Made by a program: the position numbers and the translations under genes. A stretch of 64,000 bases of DNA from Mycolicibacter icosiumassiliensis (GTDB lineage: Bacteria; Actinomycetota; Actinomycetes; Mycobacteriales; Mycobacteriaceae): contig NZ_LT546170.1 in assembly GCF_900078685.2 (NCBI RefSeq), forward strand, positions 44,432 through 108,431, in the 5' to 3' direction. The notes beneath the pieces were generated by a model. That model was not told the origin of the DNA. It searched no databases and saw only the letters and a program-made list of their open reading frames with translations. Positions 15,296 to 23,414 of the stretch are shown piece after piece; within the stretch, counting starts at the first letter, position 1, and each line of letters opens with the position of its first letter.

Positions 15296-16912
15296 ATGGA
15301 GACGAACGTGGATGTGGTGGTGGTCGGGGCGGGCTTCGCCGGCCTCTACGCGCTGCACCGCCTGCGCGGCGACGGGCTCAAAGTCCGGGTGTTCGAAGCA
15401 GCCGACGGGGTGGGCGGGGTCTGGTACTGGAACCGCTACCCCGGCGCCCGCTGCGACGTCGAAAGCGTCGACTACTCCTACTCGTTCGACTCCCAGCTGC
15501 AGCAGGACTGGGACTGGACCGAGAAGTACGCCACCGGGCCGGAGATCCTGCGCTACCTCAATCACGTCGCCGACCGCTTCGATCTGCGACGCGACATCTC
15601 GTTCGGGACGCGGGTGACCAGCATGGTCCTCGACGAGACCACCTTGACCTGGCAGGTGCGCACCGACGCGGGCGAGCTGGTGACCGCCCGGTTCTGCGTC
15701 CTTGCGGTCGGGCCGCTGTCGAACGCCAACGTCCCGGCCATCGACGGACTGGAGTCATTCGCCGGCGAGATCTATCACACCGCGCAGTGGCCGCACGGCG
15801 GCGTGGACTTCACCGGCAAACGGGTCGGGGTGATCGGCACCGGATCCTCGGGTATTCAGGTGATCCCGCCGATCGCCGCGCAGGCCGCCCGGTTGGAGGT
15901 GTTTCAGCGCACCGCCAACTACAGCATTCCAGCCGGTAACGCGCCACTGGACGAAGCCACCCGCCAGGCACAGAAGGCCGGCTACACCGAACGCCGGCGG
16001 CTGTCGCGGGCCAGCGGCGGCGGCTCACCGCACGAGCCGCACCCGTGCTCGGCGCTTGAGCTGAGCGCCGAGGAGCGCGACGCTGCCTACGAGCGACGCT
16101 GGCAGCTGGGCGGGGTGCTGTTCTCCAAGACCTTCCCCGATCAGCTGGTTACCCTGGCGGCCAACGACACGGCACGCCTGTTCTGGGAGAACAAGATCCG
16201 CGCGATCGTCGATGACCCGGCGACCGCCGAACTGCTGATCCCCAAGGACCATCCGATTGGAGCCAAGCGGATCTGCACCGACGACAACTACTTTGAGACC
16301 TTCAACCGCGACCACGTGCATCTGGTGAATCTGCGCGCCACCCCGATCGAGCGGATCGACGAGCGTGGCATCTGCACCACTGCGGCACACCACGAGCTGG
16401 ATGTCCTGGTCTTCGCGACCGGCTTCGACGCCATGACCGGGTCGGTCGCCAAGATCGACATCGTCGGGCGCGACGGCGTGACACTCAACGACGCCTGGGC
16501 CGGCGGACCACTGACCTACCTGGGGTTGAGCGTCCCCGGATTCCCCAACCTGTTCAACATGACCGGCCCGGGCAGTCCGTCGGTGCTGGCCAACATGGTG
16601 TTGCACTCCGAACTGCACGTCGACTGGGTCGCCGAGGCGATCGCCTACCTCGACGCGCACAGCGCCGCCGCCCTGGAGGCCCGCCGGGATGCGGCCGCCG
16701 ACTGGGGCGCCGAGTGCGCCCAACGCGCAGCAGAAACCCTGATGACGCAGGCGAATTCGTGGTATCTGGGCGCCAACATCACCGGGCGGCCACGGGTCTT
16801 CATGCCGTTCGTCGGCGGCTTCGGCACCTACGGCGCGATCATCGCCGAGGTGGCCGCCGCGGGCTATAAGGGATTCGACGTGTTGACGAACGACCTCATC
16901 CGCACCAGGTAA
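15296..16912 (+). CDS. Baeyer-Villiger flavin monooxygenase (type I BVMO)
   Basis: 538 aa. FAD loop GAGFAGL (11-17), the type I BVMO fingerprint FAGEIYHTAQWP (155-166) and the NADPH loop GTGSSG (181-186) are all present in order. These enzymes insert oxygen next to a ketone using NADPH, giving esters or lactones. ATG 15296 is where family members start; the open frame further upstream overlaps the divergent SDR and is not used. Likely substrates are cyclic ketones, including steroid or terpenoid ketones, judged from the neighbouring dehydrogenase and hydroxylases. Confidence 0.93.
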   Translation: METNVDVVVVGAGFAGLYALHRLRGDGLKVRVFEAADGVGGVWYWNRYPGARCDVESVDYSYSFDSQLQQDWDWTEKYATGPEILRYLNHVADRFDLRRDISFGTRVTSMVLDETTLTWQVRTDAGELVTARFCVLAVGPLSNANVPAIDGLESFAGEIYHTAQWPHGGVDFTGKRVGVIGTGSSGIQVIPPIAAQAARLEVFQRTANYSIPAGNAPLDEATRQAQKAGYTERRRLSRASGGGSPHEPHPCSALELSAEERDAAYERRWQLGGVLFSKTFPDQLVTLAANDTARLFWENKIRAIVDDPATAELLIPKDHPIGAKRICTDDNYFETFNRDHVHLVNLRATPIERIDERGICTTAAHHELDVLVFATGFDAMTGSVAKIDIVGRDGVTLNDAWAGGPLTYLGLSVPGFPNLFNMTGPGSPSVLANMVLHSELHVDWVAEAIAYLDAHSAAALEARRDAAADWGAECAQRAAETLMTQANSWYLGANITGRPRVFMPFVGGFGTYGAIIAEVAAAGYKGFDVLTNDLIRTR

Positions 16913-16926
16913 CGCCCCCGCACACC

Positions 16927-17940
16927 TCACTGCCCGAGCTTGGCCCGACACCAATCCGCGGCGGCGGCCGCGGCGAGATCGACGGTGGGCGAGTGCATTC
17001 CGTTCCACCAGTGCAGCTCGACGTCCGTGCCGCGTGCGCGCTGTAACTGGACCAGGCGGCGGGTGAGCCAGAAGGGTGCCACCTCGTCGAACCGGCCGGC
17101 ATCGATGCGCAGCGAAACGCCGGCGGGCAGAAGCAGGTCGGCTACCTCGTCGGCCCGGAACGAGTCGAGCAGGTGCCGGCGCACCTCGGCGCCCCGCGGC
17201 CCCAGCAGGGCGCGCGGCGCGAGCGCGCCGAAGGAGTCCGGTTCGCACAGCTCGGTCAGGCTGCGTTCGCCCAGGTGCGGCCAGCGGGCCAGCGCCTCGC
17301 GGCTCAGCCCGCCGCCTGTCAACAGCGGTCGCAACGGCTGCGTCGTCGTCGCCGCGCCCTCGATCATCAGGGCGATCAGCGCCGTCACCACCTGAAATCC
17401 GGGCAGCACGACCGGCAGTCGCAGGGCCGCCCCGATCGTCTGGTCCATCCGGGTCACCGGCGTGAAGGCGACCACGGCGCGCAGGTCGAACCCCTCGATG
17501 GGTCCGGCGGCGACGGCATGCATCGCGGCGAGCGCCCCCTCGGAGTGCCCGGCGCTGATCCACCGCCCGTCGAGCGGCCATCGCCCGCGGGCCCACGTCA
17601 GCAGGTCACGCACGCTGCGCCCGAGGGAGACGCCGCGCAGGTACGGGTGCGGGCCCGGGCTGCCCAGGCCCTCGTAGTCCGGTTGCAGGACCACCGCGCC
17701 GGCCGTGGCCAGCCGCGAGACGAACGCGTCACCCTGGTGGATGCGGCGCGACTCGGGATGGCCGGGCGTGGCCAGGCTCGGCGCGGCCCGGTCCGAACCG
17801 CCGGTCGTCATGTGGCCGTAGGTCACCACCGGCCAGCCGGATGCCGGTGGCGGACCGTGCGGCAACCACACCAGTCCGGTCTGCGTCATCGGTTCGCCGT
17901 CGATCGACGTCGACGCGAACGCCACGGGTTCGACGATCAC
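16927..17940 (-). CDS. Alpha/beta hydrolase (secretory-lipase-like)
   Basis: 337 aa from GTG 17940, which overlaps the stop of the upstream M28 gene (GTGA), so translation is coupled. The nucleophile elbow is GHSEG, and VTYGHMTTGG with LQPDYEGLG resemble the LIP-type secreted lipase family; the likely acid and His are in DAGRFDEVAP and WNGMHSP. No signal peptide is visible with this start, so a cytosolic esterase is more likely. Pairing with a peptidase suggests breakdown of an amide or ester substrate. Confidence 0.75.
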   Translation of the reverse strand: MIVEPVAFASTSIDGEPMTQTGLVWLPHGPPPASGWPVVTYGHMTTGGSDRAAPSLATPGHPESRRIHQGDAFVSRLATAGAVVLQPDYEGLGSPGPHPYLRGVSLGRSVRDLLTWARGRWPLDGRWISAGHSEGALAAMHAVAAGPIEGFDLRAVVAFTPVTRMDQTIGAALRLPVVLPGFQVVTALIALMIEGAATTTQPLRPLLTGGGLSREALARWPHLGERSLTELCEPDSFGALAPRALLGPRGAEVRRHLLDSFRADEVADLLLPAGVSLRIDAGRFDEVAPFWLTRRLVQLQRARGTDVELHWWNGMHSPTVDLAAAAAADWCRAKLGQ

Positions 17941-19367
17941 CAGCGGCCCCGCGGGAGCAGGCGACGCAGCCGCCGCGGGATGAGGCCGATCCGGCCCGCC
18001 GGCCGATGGTCGGCGGCGTCGATGAGGTCGACGAAGGCCCGGCCCACGGCCTCGAGTTGGTCGACGTCCACCTGCTCGATGGTGTCGGCATCGTCGTAGA
18101 GGTACAAGGGGCCCGAGACGAGACTGATCGTGGGCACGCCCGCCGCGAGGGTGAACGAGGCGTCGGTGGGGATGCCGCCGGCGACGAACTCCGGGACCGT
18201 CGCATTCAGCACCGAGGTCGAGTGCAGTCCGCGGCGGCGGATCGTGCGAACCAACTGCCACTTCAACGCGGGACGGACGTTCTCGAAGAAGGCGCGTGGC
18301 TCGGTGTCGCGCAGCGTCTCGAACCCGCCGTCGGCGCCTATGCGAGACCGCAGGCCCACGTGCTCGACGGTGAGGTTCAGCGCCAGCGGGAAGGGGCTCT
18401 GCGGGTCGAGGGCGTACTGGCAGGCGAAGCGTTGGTGGGCCTGGTAGCCGGTGAAGTGGGTGTCGAACGTGACGAACATCAAGGTCTTCTCGCGGGGGCC
18501 CTGGCGCCGGGCACGAGCGACCTCCTCCTCGGCGATGGCGATGACCTCGGCGGTGCCGCTGGCGTCCTCGACGGCGCCGGGACCGACCGAGTCGTGATGG
18601 GACTGCACCATGATCGTCTCGGGGCAGCGGCCCCGCAGGACGCCGACGACCGTCGACGATGCGACGCGTTCGCGGGTCGAATCGAGGGTGAGTGTTGCGC
18701 GCGGTTCCTTGCGCAACAGGGTGCGCAGGCGGGCGCCGCCGGCACGGGTGACCCAGACGCCCGGCAGTTCCATGAGCGCGCGCCGGTAGTACTCGTTGTG
18801 ATAACCCAGTGACTCCGGGTACTCGGCCAGCACGCCGATCAGGCCGACGGCGCCGGCTGCCGTCGCCTGCGTCATGACCCGGGTCAGCGTCGTCAGGTAG
18901 GGGTTGCGCGAGGTGAGCACCTCACGGCGCAGCATCCGCCGACCGGGGTCGTGGACGTACTCGGCGAGCGGCAGCAGGCTGGCCTGGCTCATGGTGAACC
19001 GCAGGTCGAACAGCACCAGACGTCCCCGCACGTCGTGGCGTGCGATCCGGTCGGACCCGATGTCGACGACCTCGGCGGTGAGCCCGTCGGGTCCGGTCGA
19101 CCACTTCCCCACGGCGTCGTGGGCCGGCAGCTGGCAGTGCAGCACGGGCGCGGCGGGCACCTGCTCATCACCGACGCGCAGGCCCACCCGTGATGCCTGC
19201 CACCGGAAGGCCTCGTCCGGCTCGATCCAGACCTCATCGAGGCCGGCGGCGGTCAGCCGGTCGCGCACGTAGGCGGCCGCCGCGACGCCGCCCGGGGTGC
19301 CGGTGGCGCGGGGGGCGAGGGCGACGAGGTCAGCGATGGTGGCGACGAGTTCGTCGGTGCGGATCAC
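17937..19367 (-). CDS. M28-family zinc aminopeptidase-like protein
   Basis: 476 aa. The metal-binding sequence QSHHDSVGPGAVEDASG gives the first His/Asp and the bridging Asp, followed by the catalytic Glu in AIAEEE and further ligands around VEHVG. A protease-associated-like insert lies at about 90-200. No signal peptide, so probably intracellular. Divergent from an AsnC-type regulator gene that likely controls it; downstream it overlaps the hydrolase by 4 bp. Confidence 0.8.
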   Translation of the reverse strand: MIRTDELVATIADLVALAPRATGTPGGVAAAAYVRDRLTAAGLDEVWIEPDEAFRWQASRVGLRVGDEQVPAAPVLHCQLPAHDAVGKWSTGPDGLTAEVVDIGSDRIARHDVRGRLVLFDLRFTMSQASLLPLAEYVHDPGRRMLRREVLTSRNPYLTTLTRVMTQATAAGAVGLIGVLAEYPESLGYHNEYYRRALMELPGVWVTRAGGARLRTLLRKEPRATLTLDSTRERVASSTVVGVLRGRCPETIMVQSHHDSVGPGAVEDASGTAEVIAIAEEEVARARRQGPREKTLMFVTFDTHFTGYQAHQRFACQYALDPQSPFPLALNLTVEHVGLRSRIGADGGFETLRDTEPRAFFENVRPALKWQLVRTIRRRGLHSTSVLNATVPEFVAGGIPTDASFTLAAGVPTISLVSGPLYLYDDADTIEQVDVDQLEAVGRAFVDLIDAADHRPAGRIGLIPRRLRRLLPRGRW

Positions 19368-19417
19368 GTGGCGACTTTAAGGTGATCCGACGCTTACCGA
19401 TGAACCTACGCGGGTTT

Positions 19418-19458
19418 CCAATAGAAAAATGATTGGCGATGCAGGATTTCGCTATTCT
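19418..19458. promoter_or_regulatory. CCAAT-N9-ATTGG dyad and leaderless -10 for the AsnC gene
   Basis: CCAAT (19418-19422) and ATTGG (19432-19436) flank an A-rich centre, the pattern favoured by Lrp/AsnC proteins. TATTCT (19453-19458) fits TANNNT and lies 7 nt before GTG 19466. The dyad sits between the divergent M28 and regulator genes. Confidence 0.45.
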
Positions 19459-19465
19459 CAGGCCC

Positions 19466-20482
19466 GTGACTGGGCCCGTACAGGCAGCGTGGCAGCCCCC
19501 CGAACCCCTGGCCGAGATCGACCTCGCCCTCATTCACGCCCTCCAAGTGTGGCCGCGGGCTCCCTGGCGCGCGATCGGGGCGGCGCTCGGCGTCGACCCC
19601 GCGACAGCAGCGCGCCGATGGCAGCGACTCGTCGACGAGCGACTTGCGTGGCTCGTCGTCCGGCCGAGCGCGCAGCAGTTGGCCCCCGATCGCGACGCGA
19701 TGCTGGTCCGCCTGGCGTGCCGCCCGGGCTCCGCGGCGGCGGTGGCGACCGGGATCGCGCAGCGCGAGGACGTCCTGGCCGTCGACGTGCTGGCGGGAGC
19801 GGACGCCGTCGCCGCGATCGTGCTCGGCCGTGGCCTTGCCCCGCTGCACGACGAGGTCGAACGGCTTAGCGCCGAGCACCCCGATGTGACCGCCGCACGC
19901 GTGGCCTTCCTCAGCGCCGTGCACTGCGAGGACGCCCAATGGCGGCTTCGGGTGCTGTCCCCGGCCCAGCAGGCCCACCTGGCGAGCCCCCACCCGAATA
20001 CGGCCGACCGCGGGCGGCCACCGCGTCCCGAGGTCGTCGCCGAGTTGACCGAAGCCCTCGGCGAAGATGCCCGGATGAGCCTGGCCGACCTCGGCGGACG
20101 CCTGGGAACCTCCGAGGTCACCGCCCGGCGACTGCTCGATCGGGCGCTGCGGGGCCAGTCGATCCGGTTGGGCTGTGACGTGGTGGCACCGGCAGTGGGC
20201 GCGGGGCGGGCGGTTCTGCTCGAGGTCGAGGTCGACGATCCGCACAGTGCCGGGCTGGCGATCGCCGCACTGTCGCCGGTGCTGCGCTGCGCCACGGTCG
20301 TCGGTCCGGCGAATCTGGTGCTGATGGCGCGATTCGTGTCCCTGGCCAACCTGGCGGGGTTCGAGTCCGCGGCGGCCGCCCTGGCTCCCGGCTGGCGGGT
20401 CCGCGACCGCGCCACCGTCACGCACGCGGTGAAGCGTCAGGGTCGGCTACTCGAAGCGGACGGTCGAGTGCGCAGCCACTGA
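19466..20482 (+). CDS. AsnC/Lrp-type regulator with two HTH modules
   Basis: About 338 aa, twice the usual Lrp length: an AsnC helix-turn-helix (IDLALIHALQVWPRAPWRAI...) plus ligand region, then a second HTH (DARMSLADLGGRLGTSEVTARRLL) plus a second RAM-like region. Duplicated AsnC proteins are known in actinobacteria. GTG 19466 is preferred because a TANNNT box ends 7 nt before it, implying a leaderless mRNA; ATG 19439 is the alternative. It probably regulates the divergent M28 peptidase-hydrolase operon and itself. Confidence 0.8.
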   Translation: MTGPVQAAWQPPEPLAEIDLALIHALQVWPRAPWRAIGAALGVDPATAARRWQRLVDERLAWLVVRPSAQQLAPDRDAMLVRLACRPGSAAAVATGIAQREDVLAVDVLAGADAVAAIVLGRGLAPLHDEVERLSAEHPDVTAARVAFLSAVHCEDAQWRLRVLSPAQQAHLASPHPNTADRGRPPRPEVVAELTEALGEDARMSLADLGGRLGTSEVTARRLLDRALRGQSIRLGCDVVAPAVGAGRAVLLEVEVDDPHSAGLAIAALSPVLRCATVVGPANLVLMARFVSLANLAGFESAAAALAPGWRVRDRATVTHAVKRQGRLLEADGRVRSH

Positions 20483-20483
20483 C

Positions 20484-21344
20484 TTACCCCTGATGCGTCT
20501 TGGCGAACGATCTCATCCGCAGCAGGTAACGCGGTACTCCCAAGACCCCGAGACTGCGTGGCCAGTCATCGGATCGGAAGTAGGCGTCGGTACCCCCGTC
20601 GACGAAGATGACGCTGCCGCAGAGGAATTCCGCGGCATCAGAGAGCATGAACATCATCCAGTCGGCCAGCTGTGCCGGATCTCCGTACCCGCCGACCGGC
20701 ACCGGGAACGACTGAAGAGCCTTGGCCTGCTGAGGGATGGCCAACAACTCATCCAGCAGTGGAGTCTGGATCGCCCCGGGCGCCAGCACGTTGAGCCGGA
20801 TCCCGCCGCCGGCCCACGCCGGCGTCACTGCCTGGCGGCGTGCCCAGCGGGTTACCGCGATCTTCGATGCGCCGTAGGCCATCGACGGCGCCGCAGGGCC
20901 GAGTAGCTTCACCGTTCGAACCGCCCGCGCCGTCTTGCCGGCGAGCAGGGCGCGCACCGCTCGACGGGGAACGGCGGGGATGGTGGTCGACGAATTGCTG
21001 CCGATCACCACCACTTTGGACCGTTCGCCTGCGGCCAGCGCCGGCTGCCACGCGTCGAGCAGATCCACCACCCCGCGAAAGTTCACCTCGAAGATGATCC
21101 GGGGCATGCTCGGTCCCGGCTTCGGGCCCAGCCCGGCCGCCAGGACCGCCCCGTCGAGGCGACCCCCACACTGGGCCAGCACCTGCTCAGCGGCGCCCGC
21201 GCGCCCGGTCGGGCTGGACAGGTCCGCAACGACCTCGGCGTCGCGCAGGTCGACCCCGATCACGGTGTGACCGGCCGCCCGCAGCTTCTCCGCCACCTGC
21301 CGTCCCATACCGGATGCCGAACCGGTCACCGCGTACACACCCAC
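20484..21344 (-). CDS. SDR, hydroxysteroid-dehydrogenase-like
   Basis: 286 aa. Cofactor loop TGSASGMGRQ, Asp in VDLRDAEV, Ser in GSNSSTTIP and AYGASK mark a classical SDR. Insertions after the catalytic Ser and the long C-terminal tail (SDDWPRSLGVLGVPRYLLRM) resemble the HsdA-like 3-alpha-hydroxysteroid group. Convergent with the AsnC gene with almost no gap, divergent from the next gene by 61 bp. Substrate not determinable. Confidence 0.82.
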   Translation of the reverse strand: MGVYAVTGSASGMGRQVAEKLRAAGHTVIGVDLRDAEVVADLSSPTGRAGAAEQVLAQCGGRLDGAVLAAGLGPKPGPSMPRIIFEVNFRGVVDLLDAWQPALAAGERSKVVVIGSNSSTTIPAVPRRAVRALLAGKTARAVRTVKLLGPAAPSMAYGASKIAVTRWARRQAVTPAWAGGGIRLNVLAPGAIQTPLLDELLAIPQQAKALQSFPVPVGGYGDPAQLADWMMFMLSDAAEFLCGSVIFVDGGTDAYFRSDDWPRSLGVLGVPRYLLRMRSFAKTHQG

Positions 21345-21405
21345 GAGACGTCCTCCTCCACCCGTTGCGCTCCGTCATACAGACATACAGGGCAAGGTGG
21401 ACACC

Positions 21406-22281
21406 ATGCACGTCGGCTTCATCGGACTCGGGAACATGGGCAGCGGCATGGCCGCCAACCTGCTCAAGGCGGGTCACGCTGTCACCGCCTACAACCGGTC
21501 ACCGGCCAAGGTGGAAGCCCTGGCTCAGCAAGGCGCCACGCCGGCGCGCACGGTAGCCGACGCCTGCCGCGGCGACGTGGCGCAGACCATGTTGGCCGAC
21601 GACGATGCCGTCGAGCAGGTCACCCTCGGACCGGACGGCATTGTGGCGTCGTTGCCGCCCGGCGGCACCCACATCTCGTCGAGCACGATCAGCGTGGCAC
21701 TGGCCCGCCGGCTCACCGCCGCACATGCCGACGCGGGCCAGTCCTACGTCGCCGCACCGGTCTTCGGCCGGCCCGAGGCCGCCGCGGCGGCAAAGCTTTT
21801 CGTGATCGCCGCGGGCGCGCCGGCGGTCCTGGACGTAGTGGCGCCGCTTTTCGACGCAATCGGTCAGCGCACCTTTGTGGTGTCCGAGCAGCCCTACACC
21901 GCCAACCTGGTGAAGCTCTCCGGCAACTTTCTGCTCGCTACCGTCATCGAGTCGCTCGGTGAGGCCACCGCGCTGGTGGAGAAGGCCGGGGTGGATCCGG
22001 TGACCTACGTCGACATCCTCACCTCGACGCTGTTCAACGCTCCGGCGTATAGGACCTACGGCGACCTGATTGCCCGCAAGAGCTTCGTGCCGGCCGGTTT
22101 CGCCGCCACCCTCGGGCTCAAGGATGTCCGGTTGGCGTTGCAGGCAGCCGAGGAGCTGACGGTGCCCCTGCCACTGGGCAGCCTGCTGCGCGACCGCTTC
22201 CTGACCCTGCTCGCCAACGGCGGCGGACAGTTGGACTGGTCGGCGATTGCCACCCTGGCCGAACGCGACGCGGGGCTCTGA
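21406..22281 (+). CDS. NAD(P)-dependent beta-hydroxyacid dehydrogenase (HIBADH/GLYR family)
   Basis: 291 aa from ATG 21406. GLGNMGSGMA is the Rossmann loop, NRSP follows strand 2 (favouring NADPH), and NLVKLSGNF carries the conserved catalytic Lys. The family reduces or oxidises beta-hydroxy acids and succinic semialdehyde-type compounds, and some members are imine reductases. GCAAGGTGG precedes the start. Convergent with the KstR-boxed SDR. Confidence 0.82.
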   Translation: MHVGFIGLGNMGSGMAANLLKAGHAVTAYNRSPAKVEALAQQGATPARTVADACRGDVAQTMLADDDAVEQVTLGPDGIVASLPPGGTHISSSTISVALARRLTAAHADAGQSYVAAPVFGRPEAAAAAKLFVIAAGAPAVLDVVAPLFDAIGQRTFVVSEQPYTANLVKLSGNFLLATVIESLGEATALVEKAGVDPVTYVDILTSTLFNAPAYRTYGDLIARKSFVPAGFAATLGLKDVRLALQAAEELTVPLPLGSLLRDRFLTLLANGGGQLDWSAIATLAERDAGL

Positions 22282-22303
22282 GGCCCCGAAACAAACCCGT
22301 CGG

Positions 22304-23239
22304 TCAGCCCTCGACCACTCCCCGCAGCCCGTCGGCCCCGAACGCCGGCTCCAGCATCGAGGAGAAGTCCGGGCCGCGGCGCAGCATCTGCCCACCGTCG
22401 ACGTTGATGACCTGACCGGTGATGTAGCCGGCCGCGTCACTGAGCAGGAACAGCGCCAGGTTGGCGACATCTTCGACCTCGCCGGGTCGCGGAAGCGGCG
22501 TGCAGACGCGGTAGTCCTCGCTCAGCTCGGGCGAGTCCAGGATCGGGGCTACCAGCTCGGTACGAGTCAGGCCGGGGCGGATGCTGTTGACCCGCACCCA
22601 GGAGGCACCCAACTCGTCGGCGGCCAGCTGCATCATGTGATCCAGCGCCGACTTGGTTGGCCCGTAGGCGCCGAACCAGCGGTGGGTATTGCTGGCCGCG
22701 ATCGAGGAGATGCCGACGAAGGAGCCCCCGCCGCCGCGCACCAGCGCCCGGCCGGCGTGCTTGAGCACGTACATGGTGCCGTTGACGTTGAGGTCGACGG
22801 TGCGCCGCCACAACTCCGAGTCGATCTGGGTGATCGGCCCGATGGTCTGCGAACCACCGGCGCAGTGCACCACCCCGTGCAGCCGGCCGTGCTTGGCCAC
22901 CGCGGCATCGACGGCGGCGATCACGCTGTCCTCGTCGGTGACGTCGGTCGGCAGGTGACGGACCGTGCCGCGGGGTTCATGCGGCGGTCCCAGCTTCACC
23001 TCTCCTCCGTCGAGCCTCGCTGAACCGCGGGGTTCATGCGGCGGTCCCAGCTTCACCTCTCCTCCGTCGAGCCTCGCTGAACCGCCGAGCTCGGCGGCCA
23101 CCTTCCCTAATCGATCGGCGTCTCGCCCGACGATCAGGACGTCGGCGCCCGCGGCAGCCAGCCCGGCCGCCACGGCCTTGCCGATGCCGCTGCCACCGCC
23201 GGTGACCAGGTAGCTGCGGTCTTCAAAGGAGAGCTGCAC
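22304..23239 (-). CDS. SDR with duplicated 19-residue insertion; probable KstR-regulon member
   Basis: 311 aa, GTG 23239 with GAGGGG upstream. Classical SDR: TGGGSGIG (13-20), NADP-type GRDADRLG, CAGG, SIAAS and YGPTK. Residues 54-72 and 73-91 are two identical copies of a 19-aa unit (SARLDGGEVKLGPPHEPRG) placed just before the HLPTDVTD strand, which adds 38 residues to a surface loop that is short in other SDRs. A KstR-consensus box ends 22 bp before the start, so it is likely induced by cholesterol metabolites. Its precise steroid substrate is unknown. Confidence 0.85.
   Translation of the reverse strand: MQLSFEDRSYLVTGGGSGIGKAVAAGLAAAGADVLIVGRDADRLGKVAAELGGSARLDGGEVKLGPPHEPRGSARLDGGEVKLGPPHEPRGTVRHLPTDVTDEDSVIAAVDAAVAKHGRLHGVVHCAGGSQTIGPITQIDSELWRRTVDLNVNGTMYVLKHAGRALVRGGGGSFVGISSIAASNTHRWFGAYGPTKSALDHMMQLAADELGASWVRVNSIRPGLTRTELVAPILDSPELSEDYRVCTPLPRPGEVEDVANLALFLLSDAAGYITGQVINVDGGQMLRRGPDFSSMLEPAFGADGLRGVVEG
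22968..23081 (-). repeat. Perfect 57-bp tandem direct repeat (two units) inside the SDR gene
   Basis: Units 22968-23024 and 23025-23081 are identical over 57 bp, an exact multiple of three, so the frame is kept. A diverged third copy lies in the first codons of otsA (24647-24703). On the coding strand each unit contains GGAGGAGAGG, a ribosome-binding-site-like run. Confidence 0.95.
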
Positions 23240-23260
23240 ACCGACCCCTCACATCGAAAC

Positions 23261-23274
23261 TGAAACAGGTTCTA
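23261..23274. promoter_or_regulatory. KstR-type operator upstream of the SDR
   Basis: TGAAACAGGTTCTA matches TnnAACnnGTTnnA at all eight fixed positions. It lies 21 bp before the SDR start. KstR releases this motif on binding a cholesterol-derived CoA thioester. Confidence 0.75.
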
Positions 23275-23297
23275 CCTATGGAACCACGGCGCCGCCA

Positions 23298-23363
23298 TCG
23301 CCCAACGTGCATTCAGCACGGAATCCGGGGGGCGATTTCCCGGGCTGATTACACGTTCGGCGA
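23298..23363. repeat. Nested palindromic repeat, copy 1
   Basis: Outer arms TCGCCCAACGTGCA and TTACACGTTCGGCGA pair with two mismatches; the centre carries GAATCC...CGATT. The same architecture and much of the sequence recur at 51385-51448 and, more diverged, at 50464-50525. This copy is intergenic, between the KstR-boxed SDR promoter and the crotonase stop. Confidence 0.65.
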
Positions 23364-23414
23364 ATGAAGGACGAAAGAAGATGGCCGGTGGGCCGAACGA
23401 CGCAGGGCCTTAGG

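Noticed and set aside
17941..18261. Longer start for the alpha/beta hydrolase
   Set aside because: The extension overlaps the M28 gene in another frame; GTG 17940 forms a GTGA overlap typical of coupled genes.
22437..22958. Several long ORFs on both strands inside the SDR gene
   Set aside because: High-G+C codon structure opens all frames; only the minus-strand frame has SDR motifs and a ribosome binding site.
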